64,000 nt of DNA from Gammaproteobacteria bacterium (GTDB lineage: Bacteria; Pseudomonadota; Gammaproteobacteria; Steroidobacterales; Rariloculaceae). Under the pieces are notes generated by a model, which worked only from the letters and a program-made list of their open reading frames with translations, made no database searches and was not told the origin of the DNA. This document shows, piece by piece, positions 31,957 through 40,492 of the stretch (position 1 is the first letter of the stretch; each line of letters begins with the position of its first letter). Location: assembly GCA_022826245.1 (NCBI GenBank), contig JAJDVG010000053.1:1-64000 (forward strand), given 5' to 3'. A program made the translations under genes and the position numbers.

Positions 31957-34950
31957 ATGACCGATCTCGGCGCGCTTCAAGACCGCCTGCAGCGCGAGCT
32001 CGACTGCGACGTGCTGTTCGACGCGTTTTCCCGCGGCCGCTATTCCACCGATGCCTCGATCTACCAGATCGATCCGCTCGGCGTCGTGGTGCCGCGCAAT
32101 GAAGACGAGGCCCTGGCGGCGCTTGCGATCGCCGCGGATTCGAACGTGCCGATACTGCCGCGCGGCGCCGGCAGTTCCCAATGCGGTCAGGCCGTGGGCG
32201 AGGCGCTCGTCGTCGACAACAGCAGGCACCTGACGGGCATCCACGATCTGGATGCGGACGAGCGGACGGTCTGGGTCGAGCCCGGCGTCGTGCTCGACGC
32301 GCTCAACGCGTGGCTCAAGCCCCACGGGCTCTGGTATCCGGTCGACGTGTCGACATCGGCGCAGGCGACGATCGGCGGGATGACCGCGAACAATAGCTGC
32401 GGGGCGCGCTCGATCCGCTACGGCAACATGGTGCATAACGTGCTGGCCGTGGAAGCCTGGCTCACGAGCGGCGACATCGTCGAATTCGGCGCCGTCGGCC
32501 CGATCGGCGAGCGCATCGACGGCCCGCCGCGCTACCGGCACCTGGTCGACGTCGTGCGCGGCTACTACGTCGGCGAGCAGGACGAGATCGCCGCGCGCGT
32601 GCCGAAGGTGCAGCGGCGCGTCGCGGGCTACAACCTCGACATGGCGTCGACGGGGCCGTTCAACATGGCCCATCTGCTCGTCGGCTCCGAAGGCACGCTC
32701 GGCTGGTTCCGCCGCATCAAGCTCAGGCTCGCGCCGTTGCCGGCCCACAAGGTGCTCGGCATCGCGCACTTTCCGACCTTCTACGAGGCGATGAGCCACA
32801 CGCAGCACATCGTCAAGCTCGACCCCGCGGCGGTCGAACTCGTCGATCGCACGATGATCGAACTCTCGCGCGCGAACCCGGCGTTTCGCAGCATCGTCGA
32901 CCGGGCCGTGCGCGGCGACCCCGACGCCATCCTGCTCGTCGAGTTCGCCGGCGACGACCGCGCCGAACAGGTCGCGAAGCTCGCCCGGCTCGGCGAGCTC
33001 ATGGGCGACCTCGGGTTGCCCGGCAGCGTCGTCGAGATCGAGGACCCGGGGCTGCAGAAGGACTTCTGGAACGTGCGCAAGGCCGGGCTCAACATCATGA
33101 TGTCGATGAAGGGCGACGGTAAGCCCGTGTCGTTCATCGAGGACTGCGCCGTGCCGCTCGAGCACCTCGCCGATTACACGGCGCGCCTGACGGACGTGTT
33201 CGAGAAGCACGGCACGCGCGGCACCTGGTACGCGCATGCTTCAGTCGGCACCTTACATGTGCGTCCGGTGCTCGACATGCGCTCGACCGACGACGTCAAG
33301 GCGATGCGCGCGATTGCCGAGGAAGCCTGCGCGATGGTGCGCGAATACAAGGGTTCGTATTCGGGCGAGCACGGCGACGGCCTCGTGCGCTCGGAATGGA
33401 TCGAGCCCATGTACGGGCCGAGGCTCACGCGCGCCTTCGGCGCCATCAAGCGCGAGTTCGACCCGAAGGGCCTCATGAACCCGGGCAAGATCGTCGCGCC
33501 GACGAAGATGGACGATCGCGAGCTCTTTCGCTACAAGCCGGGCTACGCGACGCTGCCGGTCGAGACGGCACTGGACTGGTCGGCGCACGAGGTCGGACCG
33601 CACAACCGCGGGCGCGGTTTCGCCGCCGCCGTCGAGATGTGCAACAACAACGGCCACTGCCGCAAGTTCGATGCGGGCGCCATGTGCCCGTCCTACCGCG
33701 TCACGCGCGACGAGCGCGACGTGACCCGCGGCCGGGCGAACTCGCTGCGCCTGGCGCTCTCCGGTCAGCTCGGCGGCGACGCGCTGACCTCGAAGGACAT
33801 GTACCGGACGCTCGAGCTCTGCGTGTCGTGCAAGGCCTGCAGGCGCGAGTGTCCGACCGGCGTCGACATGGCGAGCATGAAGGTCGAGTTCCTGAACCGC
33901 TACCACAGCCGTTACCCGCGGCCCGTCAGGGACAGGCTCATCGCCCATCTGCCGCGCCTTGCGCCGCTGGCCGCCCGGATGTCTGCGCTGATGAACCTGC
34001 GTAACCGTGTCCCGGGCTTGCCGTTCCTTATGGAAAAAATCGTCGGCATCGCGGCCCAGCGCAGCCTGCCGATCTGGCAGCGCGATCGCTTCCGGCCTGC
34101 AGACGAATGTCCGGTCGGCGCGAGCGGCAACGCGGCTGGCGCGAACGGCAACGGGGCCGGCGCGACTCGTAAACCGGCCATCGCCGACGACCCTTCCGGC
34201 AGCGCTGCGGACGCTGATGTCGTGCTGCTGGCCGACACCTTCAACATCTACTTCGAGCCGGAAAACCTGCGCGCCGCTCTGAAGGTGCTCGAGGCTGCGG
34301 GGTACCGGGTCGCGGTCGCGCAGGCGGCGGACGGCGGGCGGCCGCTCTGCTGCGGCAGGACCTATCTCTCCACGGGCATGATCGAGGAGGCGCGCGCCGA
34401 GGCAAAGCGCACCGCCGAGGCATTACAGCCGCACGTCGTTCGCGGAGCCGCGGTCGTCGGCCTCGAGCCCTCGTGCGTACTCGGCCTGCGCGACGAGTTC
34501 CTGACGCTCCTGCCCGGCGCCGAAACCGAGGCGCTGGCCGCTGCCGCGCTGACCTTCGAGGAGTTCCTGAGCCGCGAGAAGGCCGCCGGCCGACTCTCGC
34601 TCCCGCTCGGCACACTGCCCCAAAGACGCGCGCTTGTCCATGGCCATTGCCACCAGAAGGCCTTCGCCGTGATGCCCGCCGTGACCGAAACGCTCGGCCT
34701 CATACCCGATCTCGAGGTCGAGACGATCCAGTCGAGCTGTTGCGGCATGGCAGGCGCTTTCGGTTACGAGGCCGAACACGTCGACGTGTCGCTCGCGATG
34801 GCGGAGCTCTCGCTGTTGCCGACCGTGCGCGAAGCGGATCGGGACACGCTGATCGTCGCGGACGGGACGAGCTGCCGCCATCAGATCAGGGACGGCAGCG
34901 GGCGAACGGCGCTGCACGTGGCTCGCGTGCTGGCCGACGCGCTCGAGTGA
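31957..34950 (+). CDS. FAD-binding and Fe-S 2-hydroxyacid dehydrogenase (YdiJ/Dld-II-like fusion)
   Basis: 997 residues. N-terminal FAD-binding type 4 domain (PRGAGSSQCGQAVG near residue 70, GGMTANNSCGARSIRYG near 140, MNPGKIV near 507) as in GlcD, then an Fe-S domain with CNNNGHCRKF...CP near 563 and CVSCKACRRECP near 621, then two CCG cysteine-rich motifs as in GlcF (LCCGRTYLSTG near 798, SCCGMAG near 927). This is the full architecture of YdiJ-type D-2-hydroxyglutarate/D-lactate dehydrogenases, roughly a GlcD-GlcF fusion. ATG 31957 is used; in-frame GTG 31939 is possible. The Gly/Asn/Ala-rich stretch near residues 725-745 looks like an interdomain linker. Context suggests glycolate or another hydroxy acid. 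Confidence 0.83.
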   Translation: MTDLGALQDRLQRELDCDVLFDAFSRGRYSTDASIYQIDPLGVVVPRNEDEALAALAIAADSNVPILPRGAGSSQCGQAVGEALVVDNSRHLTGIHDLDADERTVWVEPGVVLDALNAWLKPHGLWYPVDVSTSAQATIGGMTANNSCGARSIRYGNMVHNVLAVEAWLTSGDIVEFGAVGPIGERIDGPPRYRHLVDVVRGYYVGEQDEIAARVPKVQRRVAGYNLDMASTGPFNMAHLLVGSEGTLGWFRRIKLRLAPLPAHKVLGIAHFPTFYEAMSHTQHIVKLDPAAVELVDRTMIELSRANPAFRSIVDRAVRGDPDAILLVEFAGDDRAEQVAKLARLGELMGDLGLPGSVVEIEDPGLQKDFWNVRKAGLNIMMSMKGDGKPVSFIEDCAVPLEHLADYTARLTDVFEKHGTRGTWYAHASVGTLHVRPVLDMRSTDDVKAMRAIAEEACAMVREYKGSYSGEHGDGLVRSEWIEPMYGPRLTRAFGAIKREFDPKGLMNPGKIVAPTKMDDRELFRYKPGYATLPVETALDWSAHEVGPHNRGRGFAAAVEMCNNNGHCRKFDAGAMCPSYRVTRDERDVTRGRANSLRLALSGQLGGDALTSKDMYRTLELCVSCKACRRECPTGVDMASMKVEFLNRYHSRYPRPVRDRLIAHLPRLAPLAARMSALMNLRNRVPGLPFLMEKIVGIAAQRSLPIWQRDRFRPADECPVGASGNAAGANGNGAGATRKPAIADDPSGSAADADVVLLADTFNIYFEPENLRAALKVLEAAGYRVAVAQAADGGRPLCCGRTYLSTGMIEEARAEAKRTAEALQPHVVRGAAVVGLEPSCVLGLRDEFLTLLPGAETEALAAAALTFEEFLSREKAAGRLSLPLGTLPQRRALVHGHCHQKAFAVMPAVTETLGLIPDLEVETIQSSCCGMAGAFGYEAEHVDVSLAMAELSLLPTVREADRDTLIVADGTSCRHQIRDGSGRTALHVARVLADALE

Positions 34951-35110
34951 TCCCGGGACGGACTCGCAAGGCGGGCACGCCTCAGGCCGCGCGACGCAGC
35001 GGGGACCCGAGTGCAGCGCAAAACGTCGGCCGCTTGATCCGCGTGAACGATCTGCGGTATCAAGGCAGCAAGCGCACGCGATTCAAACACACACATTGGG
35101 GGACCCGGTC

Positions 35111-35938
35111 ATGATCGAACTTGATCGCAGAGACTTCATCGCCAGCCTGGGCGGGGCCGCGGCCGTCGGCCTCATGAGCCACGAAGCCCGCGCCGACGCG
35201 CTCGAGGATGCATTGAACGACCAGCTCGAGCTCGCCCAGGCCGCTCCGGGCTCGGGCGGCGGCAGCTTCCCGACCGCGGCCGAGGTCCAGGCGCAGATAC
35301 CCACGCGCAGCTACCGCCGCGGCACGGGCACATCGTTCCTGAACACGAGCGGCGAGAACGTGCCGGTACTGCCGCCGATGCCGGCGCGGCCCACGCTGTT
35401 CGATTTCTTCGACCTGCGGTTCTCGCGCCAGGGCAACCACTGCCTGCAGAGCGCGAACGAGGCGATGCAGCGCGGCGTCGACGAGGAGATCATCCTCGCC
35501 TGCCTGCTGCACGATACCGTGCAGGCCATCATGCGCACCGACCACGGCTACTGGGGCGCGCAGCTCTACGAACCGTACGTGCCCGAGCGCACGAGCTTCG
35601 CCATCAAGTATCACCAGGCGCTGCGCTTCTACCCGGACGACGAAGCCGGTTACGTGTACCCGGACATGTACCGCAGGATATTCGGCGAGGACTACGTGCC
35701 CGCGCCGCACATCCGCGCCGACTGGAACATGCTGCGCAACCACCGGTGGTACGACGCGCCGCGCGAGGTGACAGTCAGCGATCTGTACGCCTTCGATCCT
35801 GACGCCGTGGTGTCGATGGACCCGTTCGTCGACATCGTTGGCCGGCACTTCCGGCAACCGGACGAGGGGCTCGGCAACGACAACAGCCCCGTGGCCCACA
35901 TGTGGAGGACGATCGCGAATCCGGACGCGCCGCTGTAG
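35111..35938 (+). CDS. Tat-exported HD-domain-like protein
   Basis: 275 residues from ATG 35111, with a purine-rich GGGGGA about nine bases upstream. The N-terminus has ELDRRDFIASLGGAAAVGLM, a twin-arginine signal. The mature part carries a histidine/aspartate pattern reminiscent of HD-fold metal enzymes (GNHCLQSANEA, CLLHDTVQ, DHGYWGAQL, KYHQALRFYPDD), spaced like inositol-oxygenase or HD hydrolase ligands. I cannot assign it further. The following gene begins about 190 bp later, beyond a degenerate direct repeat. Confidence 0.6.
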   Translation: MIELDRRDFIASLGGAAAVGLMSHEARADALEDALNDQLELAQAAPGSGGGSFPTAAEVQAQIPTRSYRRGTGTSFLNTSGENVPVLPPMPARPTLFDFFDLRFSRQGNHCLQSANEAMQRGVDEEIILACLLHDTVQAIMRTDHGYWGAQLYEPYVPERTSFAIKYHQALRFYPDDEAGYVYPDMYRRIFGEDYVPAPHIRADWNMLRNHRWYDAPREVTVSDLYAFDPDAVVSMDPFVDIVGRHFRQPDEGLGNDNSPVAHMWRTIANPDAPL

Positions 35939-36042
35939 CGAAGTCTGGCCGGCACGCGCCGGGGGCGGCCGACTCCAATGCGGAGGTGATTTCGACGGCG
36001 ACGCTCTTGGCGAAGTCCGGCCGGCGTGCGTCGGGGGTGGCC
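35938..36042 (+). repeat. Imperfect 33-bp direct repeat
   Basis: A 33-bp unit beginning GCGAAGTCTGGCCGGC at 35938-35970 recurs at 36010-36042 as GCGAAGTCCGGCCGGC and onward, with five differences, all of them transitions. The period is 72 bp. It starts on the last base of the preceding stop codon and fills most of the intergenic space, so it may be a decayed duplication of intergenic DNA. Confidence 0.5.
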
Positions 36043-36132
36043 ATGGCGCGATGCCGCGCCGCGGTCGTCGGCCGTCAGGAGCGGCGGAAATGGGCGCCGC
36101 GTTCGGATCACGGTTCTTTGGGGGGACAGGCG

Positions 36133-36801
36133 ATGCGTTTGCCGCAAACGATATCGGTATTGACGGGGATTGCGCTGGTTCTGCCGGCCGGGCTGTCGTC
36201 GGCGCAGGGATGGCGCCAATACGCGAGCGCGGCCGACAATTTTCAAATCCACGCGCCGGGCGAGTTCGAGGTCACCGAAATCGACTATCCGTCCGAATAC
36301 GGCGCGGTCTTTCCGGCGCGTGTCTACAGCTACGACGACGGTGCGAACCGGTACTCCGTCACGGTCGTCGACTATACGGACTCCAGGGCGATCCACGCGG
36401 CGCGTCCCAACCGCACCGAAGCCGACCTCGATTTCTACTGGGAAGTCGATGTCCGCGCGTCGGTCGCCTATGCGGCGACGAATCTGCGTAACCGCGGCGG
36501 CGACGTGACCTACGACGCCTACCACTACGTCGACCGCGTCGAAGGCCACCAGCTACAGATCAGCAACGACGACGGATCGCGCACTTTCGCGGCGATCTAT
36601 CTGCATGACAGCCGCCTGTACATCTCCGAGGCGACCGTCGCGCCGGGCGCGCCGCCGCCCGGCATGTTCCAGCAGTCGCTCGAGTTCACCGACGCCGCGG
36701 GCAACCCGATCCGCTATGACCACTACGCCGAGGCGATCAAGGTGCGCGACCCTGACGTCAGCCCCGACGCCAGCCCGGCCATCCGCTCCGGCATACGATA
36801 G
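36133..36801 (+). CDS. Exported hypothetical protein
   Basis: 222 residues from ATG 36133 (GGGGGACAGG just upstream) with a signal peptide ending near GLSSAQ (residue 25). The mature protein reads like a small mixed alpha/beta fold (WRQYASAADNFQIHAPGEF, YSYDDGANRYSVTVVDY, SNDDGSRTFAAIYLHDSRLYI), a pattern seen in secreted domains of unknown function that begin with a W.xY.S..D.F.. strand. No catalytic residues were recognised. It is 22 bp upstream of the DUF6152 gene and probably shares its transcript. Confidence 0.65.
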   Translation: MRLPQTISVLTGIALVLPAGLSSAQGWRQYASAADNFQIHAPGEFEVTEIDYPSEYGAVFPARVYSYDDGANRYSVTVVDYTDSRAIHAARPNRTEADLDFYWEVDVRASVAYAATNLRNRGGDVTYDAYHYVDRVEGHQLQISNDDGSRTFAAIYLHDSRLYISEATVAPGAPPPGMFQQSLEFTDAAGNPIRYDHYAEAIKVRDPDVSPDASPAIRSGIR

Positions 36802-36823
36802 CGTTCAACGGGAGGAGCACGGC

Positions 36824-37195
36824 ATGCGGTCCATAATCCTGACTTTCGCCGCCCTGGCGGCGGCGCTGACCGCGCCGACGGCGTCAGCGCATCATTCCCA
36901 CGGCAATTACCTGGTGACCGAATACACGTACCTGTCCGGTGTCGTGAGTGAGCTTCACTGGATCAACCCGCACGTCTGGGTCTATCTCGATGTGACGGAT
37001 GACGAGGGACAGACCGCGACCTGGTTCCTCGAAGCCGCCTCGGCCAACATCCTGCGCAGGCAGGGAATCGCCGAGGACCTCATCGGTCCCGGCGATACCG
37101 TCTCCGTCCGCTGTCATCGCCTCAGGGACGGCTCCAACGGCTGCCTGCTCGGCTTCCTGACGCCCGAGGGCGGCGTCGAGCAGGAGTGGGATTGA
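36824..37195 (+). CDS. DUF6152-family exported protein
   Basis: 123 residues from ATG 36824 (GGGAGGAG six bases upstream). Signal peptide MRSIILTFAALAAALTAPTASA, then HHSHGNYLVTEYTYLSGVV and ELHWINPHVWVYLDV, the hallmark of DUF6152 proteins, which are frequently found beside PQQ dehydrogenases and cytochromes in proteobacteria. The histidine-rich mature N-terminus might bind metal. It is convergent with a PQQ dehydrogenase gene 34 bp away. Function unknown. Confidence 0.75.
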   Translation: MRSIILTFAALAAALTAPTASAHHSHGNYLVTEYTYLSGVVSELHWINPHVWVYLDVTDDEGQTATWFLEAASANILRRQGIAEDLIGPGDTVSVRCHRLRDGSNGCLLGFLTPEGGVEQEWD

Positions 37196-37229
37196 GTCGC
37201 GTCTGGCGCGTAGCCGATGCGGTGACCGC

Positions 37230-39065
37230 TCAGTTCTCGGGCAGCGCGAAGACCCACAGCCCGGCGCTGCGAATGATCGGCAGGTCGATCTCGGGCGTGA
37301 GTACCGGCCACGACATGGCGTGTGCCGTACCGTAACCGACGATCAGCGCCACATACTGCGTGCCATCGACCGCGTACGTAATGGGCGCGGCGCTCGGCAC
37401 GTCGCCGACTCGCGTACGCCAAAGCATCTCACCGTCTGCCACATCGTAAGCGGTGAAGTATCGATCGAGGGCGCCGGCGAACAACACGCCACCGCCCGTC
37501 ACGAGCGTGCCGGTCGTCTGCGGCGCGCGCTGCCGCGTGGTCCACAGGGTTTCGCGCGTTTCGAGATCGATCGCCTGAATTCGGCCGTATCGGCCATCGC
37601 TGTCGAGAGTCGGCCTGATGGTCCAGTTGACGCCGGTCGACAACGATCCGCGCACGTCCGGCGGCTGCGGGACCAGATCCATGCAGGTCTCGACCAGCGG
37701 CACGTACAGCACGTTGTTGTTCGGATTGACTGACGCCGGAATCCAGCTCTTTGCGCCGCCCGCGTGCGGACAGACGGTGATCGTTTCCTCGCGCGAAGGT
37801 ATCAGGTCGGGATCGACGAACTTCTCGCCCGTTTCGGGATCGATGCCCGTCATGAAATTCTGCAAACCGAGATCGAACGAGTAAACGTAGTTGCCTTCGA
37901 GATCGATGGCGTCGTAGATGGCCTGCTTGCCGGCGGTGAGGATCAGGCGCTGCTCACGCCCGTCGATTTCCGTTTCGATCAGGTGCCGCTCGAACGACCA
38001 GTCGAAGTCCCACTGATCGTTCGGGACATGCTGAAAGTACCATTCGACGTTCCCCGTGGCCGGATCGAGCGCGACGGTCGCGTTGGTATACAGCGCTTCG
38101 TTCGTCACGCCGGCACGCCCGAGCGGGTCTCTCAAGGGAGCGGTGTCATAGGTCGGCGCCGGACCGAAGAGCGCAACACCGGTCTCGATGTCGTAACCGC
38201 CGGGCGTCCAGACGGACCCGCCGGTACGCTCCTCCAGCGGCAGGTCGTTCCAGGTGTTGCCGCCAGGCTCACCCGGTCGGGCGATACTGAAAAAGCGCCA
38301 GATCTCCTCGCCCGACTCCGCATCGAGGCCGACGACATAGGCGCCGCCGGGCGCCTGGCCGTTGACGCCCTGCATGACCACGCCATCGGCGACCAGCGGC
38401 CCGCCGCTGAGTCCGAACCCGCTGCCGGGTTCGGTAATCGGCGTATCCCAGACGACATCGCCGGTCCTGACATCGAGCGCGATGACGTGGACGTCCGACG
38501 TACCGGTGTAGAGCTTGTCGCCGTAGATCGCCATGTTTCGTTTGACGGATATGCCGCCGTCCCCGAGATCGCGCTCGTAGTGCCACAGAATGTTGCCATT
38601 CGTCGCATCGAGCGCCTGTACATGATCGCCATAGGAATGCACATAGATGACGCCATTGTGAACGAGCGGCGTCGCCCCGTTGGCGCCCGGCGGGAGTGCC
38701 AGCGACCACGCGTGCGAGAGGCCGGCGACATTGTCCGTCGTGATCTGATCGAGCGGCGAGAACCCCGTGCTGTCGTAAGTGCGACGCCAGTTGAGCCAGT
38801 CGTCGGCCGACGGGTTCTCGAGCTCCTCCTGGGAAATCGGGCTGAAATCGTCAAGCGGATTCGGGCGTTCGGCCCAGTCCGGCAATTCTACGCCGGGCGC
38901 GAGTCCGCCGGCGGGTCCGATCAACCGCAGACGCTGCTGCTCCGTCATCTCCTCGAGGCGCTCAAGCTGCGCGTTGGCGTCCGTGCCGATCGCGACAGCG
39001 AATGCAGTGACGGCGACGATTGCCAGCGGACCGGCAGCACGTAGTGGTTTCCTGAGACGCATCAT
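37230..39065 (-). CDS. PQQ-dependent alcohol dehydrogenase-like quinoprotein
   Basis: About 611 residues from ATG 39065, which has GAGGA eight bases upstream; ATG 39080 is an alternative. A signal peptide (RAAGPLAIVAVTAFAVAIGTDANA) is followed by a PQQ propeller: WRRTYDSTGFSPLDQI, LDATNGNILWHYERD, the methanol-dehydrogenase-like VPNDQWDFDW, LILTAGKQAIYDAI, ITVCPHAGGAKSWIPAS, and a C-terminal VDGTQYVALIVGYG. Periplasmic oxidation of an alcohol is expected, with electrons to a cytochrome c. The adjacent cysteine pair typical of type I enzymes is not evident. It is monocistronic, convergent with the DUF6152 gene. Confidence 0.83.
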   Translation of the reverse strand: MMRLRKPLRAAGPLAIVAVTAFAVAIGTDANAQLERLEEMTEQQRLRLIGPAGGLAPGVELPDWAERPNPLDDFSPISQEELENPSADDWLNWRRTYDSTGFSPLDQITTDNVAGLSHAWSLALPPGANGATPLVHNGVIYVHSYGDHVQALDATNGNILWHYERDLGDGGISVKRNMAIYGDKLYTGTSDVHVIALDVRTGDVVWDTPITEPGSGFGLSGGPLVADGVVMQGVNGQAPGGAYVVGLDAESGEEIWRFFSIARPGEPGGNTWNDLPLEERTGGSVWTPGGYDIETGVALFGPAPTYDTAPLRDPLGRAGVTNEALYTNATVALDPATGNVEWYFQHVPNDQWDFDWSFERHLIETEIDGREQRLILTAGKQAIYDAIDLEGNYVYSFDLGLQNFMTGIDPETGEKFVDPDLIPSREETITVCPHAGGAKSWIPASVNPNNNVLYVPLVETCMDLVPQPPDVRGSLSTGVNWTIRPTLDSDGRYGRIQAIDLETRETLWTTRQRAPQTTGTLVTGGGVLFAGALDRYFTAYDVADGEMLWRTRVGDVPSAAPITYAVDGTQYVALIVGYGTAHAMSWPVLTPEIDLPIIRSAGLWVFALPEN

Positions 39066-39214
39066 CAGTGTGTTCCTCATGTTTGTACCTGATTTCCTGG
39101 CTTTCACGCGGTCTGGCTGCCGGCAATCGCCGGAGCCCGCCGGAGTTCCAGCGGCGTCATTCTAATCGACGAAGCCCGACTCCGTGGACAGCAGAAGCGC
39201 GTAACGGCACGGAC

Positions 39215-39243
39215 TTGCCGCTGTAATCCAGATGCATTACAGT
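39215..39243 (+). promoter_or_regulatory. vapBC promoter with embedded dyad operator
   Basis: TTGCCG (39215-39220) and TACAGT (39238-39243) are separated by 17 bp. Inside the spacer, TGTAAT (39222-39227) and ATTACA (39236-39241) form a 6-bp dyad with 8-bp spacing, a fitting operator for the ribbon-helix-helix antitoxin. The -10 ends 7 bp before the antitoxin ATG at 39251, so the transcript would be leaderless or nearly so. Confidence 0.5.
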
Positions 39244-39250
39244 GCATTGC

Positions 39251-39538
39251 ATGGGACCGAAGGATGTCGTATATAGCTGGCGACTGCGGCGCGACTTGAA
39301 GGACGCCCTCGTCGATGTGGCGCGCAGCGAGAACACGAGCCTCGCAGATCTACTGGAGTCCATCGCCCGTGGCTGGCTCGCTCGCAGGGCGACGGATTCG
39401 GACGACGCGCAGGCGCAGCGCCGAATCCACGACGCGGCCAAGGCGACATTCGGCGCCATCCGGGGCGGCGATCCACATCGCTCCGAGCAGGCTTCCTCTC
39501 GCGTGCGCGCAGAACTGTTGCGGCAGCATGCGCGTTAA
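39251..39538 (+). CDS. Ribbon-helix-helix antitoxin of a VapBC-type pair
   Basis: 95 residues from ATG 39251. The N-terminal half (VVYSWRLRRDLKDALVDVARSENTSLADLLESIARGWL is the domain from residue 5 to about 43, quoted by its ends VVYSWRLRRD and LLESIARGWL) is a ribbon-helix-helix DNA-binding fold, and the C-terminal half is a basic tail likely to wrap the toxin. It overlaps the PIN toxin gene by 11 nt, the normal antitoxin-first layout. The promoter contains a dyad that such a dimer could bind for autorepression. Confidence 0.7.
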   Translation: MGPKDVVYSWRLRRDLKDALVDVARSENTSLADLLESIARGWLARRATDSDDAQAQRRIHDAAKATFGAIRGGDPHRSEQASSRVRAELLRQHAR

Positions 39539-39959
39539 CGGCTTGATCGATACAGGCGCGATTCTCGCACTTCTCGACAGCGATGACCGCTGGCACGCGC
39601 ATTGCGTCGCAGCATTCTCCGGGCTGCGCGTTCCGTTGGGCACATCCGCCGCCGTATTGGCGGAACTCTTTCACTTGCTCGGCAATAGCCCGCAAGATGT
39701 GGCTGCGGCGTGGCGATTCATCCGTTCCGGCGCAATAAAGGTTCTGCCGATAGGCGATGACGACCTCCCGGAACTCGAAGCGCTCATGAAACGATACGCA
39801 GACCGCCCGATGGATTTCGCGGATGCCACGCTGGTGCATCTGGCACGCTCGGAATCGACAACCCGGGTGTTCACCATCGATCACGATGACTTCGAAACCT
39901 ACCGGGCAGGCGGTCGCCGTTTCGATATCCTTCCTGTGCGATTCCCGCCCTACCCTTGA
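39528..39959 (+). CDS. PIN-domain toxin (VapC-like)
   Basis: 143 residues beginning MRVNGLIDTGAILALLDSDD. The acidic PIN active site is complete: Asp8 in LIDTG, Glu46 in VLAELFHL, Asp96/Asp99 in MDFADATLV, and Asp118/Asp120 in TIDHDD. VapC toxins are Mg-dependent RNases cutting tRNA or rRNA loops. The ATG lies inside the antitoxin gene (11-nt overlap), so its translation depends on the antitoxin frame. Confidence 0.82.
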   Translation: MRVNGLIDTGAILALLDSDDRWHAHCVAAFSGLRVPLGTSAAVLAELFHLLGNSPQDVAAAWRFIRSGAIKVLPIGDDDLPELEALMKRYADRPMDFADATLVHLARSESTTRVFTIDHDDFETYRAGGRRFDILPVRFPPYP

Positions 39960-39987
39960 AAACGCGCGGTCGCCCCTGACGAGCCGC

Positions 39988-39993
39988 TATAAT
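39988..39993 (+). promoter_or_regulatory. Consensus -10 element upstream of the selenoprotein gene
   Basis: A perfect TATAAT lies 61 bp upstream of the ATG at 40055. No good -35 is present at 16-18 bp (TTGAAA at 39956-39961 is 26 bp away), so it may be a weak or activator-dependent promoter. The hexamer is exact in DNA this GC-rich. Confidence 0.45.
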
Positions 39994-40054
39994 CTTGCGT
40001 AGACGCACGCGCACGAGCGGCGCAACCCAATTTGAAATCGGGAGGATTACGGCC

Positions 40055-40402
40055 ATGGCCAGCGTCGACTGGTACTACCACCGCAAGGGGTGAACCTCCT
40101 GCAATCGCGCCTCCTGGTTTCTGGAGGCTAATGGCATCGAGGCCGCCGAAACCGTCCCGGCGAGCCGCAAGCTGCAGCGCAGCGATGCGGCCGAACTGCT
40201 GCGCGGCGCGTCCCGGCTGATCGTTTCCAGGGGCCGCAAGGTCACGGAATTCGCCGACGCCGCGAACGCCGGCGATGACGCTGTCGACGCCATGCTCGGC
40301 CCCACCGGCAACCTGCGTGCTCCCACCATCCGCACCGGCGCCACCGTGCTCGTCGGCTTCAACGAAGAGGCGTACCGCAAGGTCTTTGAGACGAGCGGCT
40401 GA
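40055..40402 (+). CDS. ArsC-family thioredoxin-fold selenoprotein (Sec at codon 13)
   Basis: A 115-codon gene read through an in-frame TGA (40091-40093). GGAGG lies 9-10 bases before the ATG. The product begins MASVDWYYHRKG-U-TSC, giving a UxxC redox motif (Sec13, Cys16) at the end of the first beta strand, exactly where ArsC/Spx/thioredoxin folds have CxxC or CxxS. It continues with NRASWFLEANGIEAAE, then SRGRKVTEF, and a cis-proline loop RAPTIRTGATVLVGF before a final helix, all in one frame to TGA at 40400. Conserved fold on both sides of the TGA and the SECIS-like hairpin just after it argue for selenocysteine, not a nonsense mutation. A thiol/selenol oxidoreductase role is likely; the substrate is unknown. 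Selenium genes (selABCD) must lie elsewhere. Confidence 0.8.
40109..40128 (+). promoter_or_regulatory. Bacterial SECIS-like stem-loop
   Basis: GCCTCC (40109-40114) pairs perfectly with GGAGGC (40123-40128) around the loop TGGTTTCT. The loop guanines are 22-23 nt after the TGA, and the loop carries a GGTT resembling the GGUCU apical loop that SelB reads in E. coli fdhF mRNA at about the same distance. It lies within the coding sequence, as bacterial SECIS elements do. Confidence 0.7.
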
Positions 40403-40492
40403 ATCCGGGGCAGCCGTCGGGTTCCGCCGAGCTAGAGGCTACGCCGCGCGGATCAACCCGGATGCCCTCGAAGCGGTACAAGGCCGAGCCCA

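Noticed and set aside
39968..40054. Classical -35 partner for TATAAT at 39988
   Set aside because: The nearest good hexamer (TTGAAA, 39956-39961) is 26 bp away; a complete sigma-70 promoter therefore is not claimed, only the -10.
40091..40093. TGA as a true stop making the ArsC-like gene a pseudogene
   Set aside because: Coding sense and fold continue in the same frame on both sides, the TGA sits at the redox-active position of a UxxC motif, and a SECIS-like stem follows. Translation starting at an internal codon would lose the active site.
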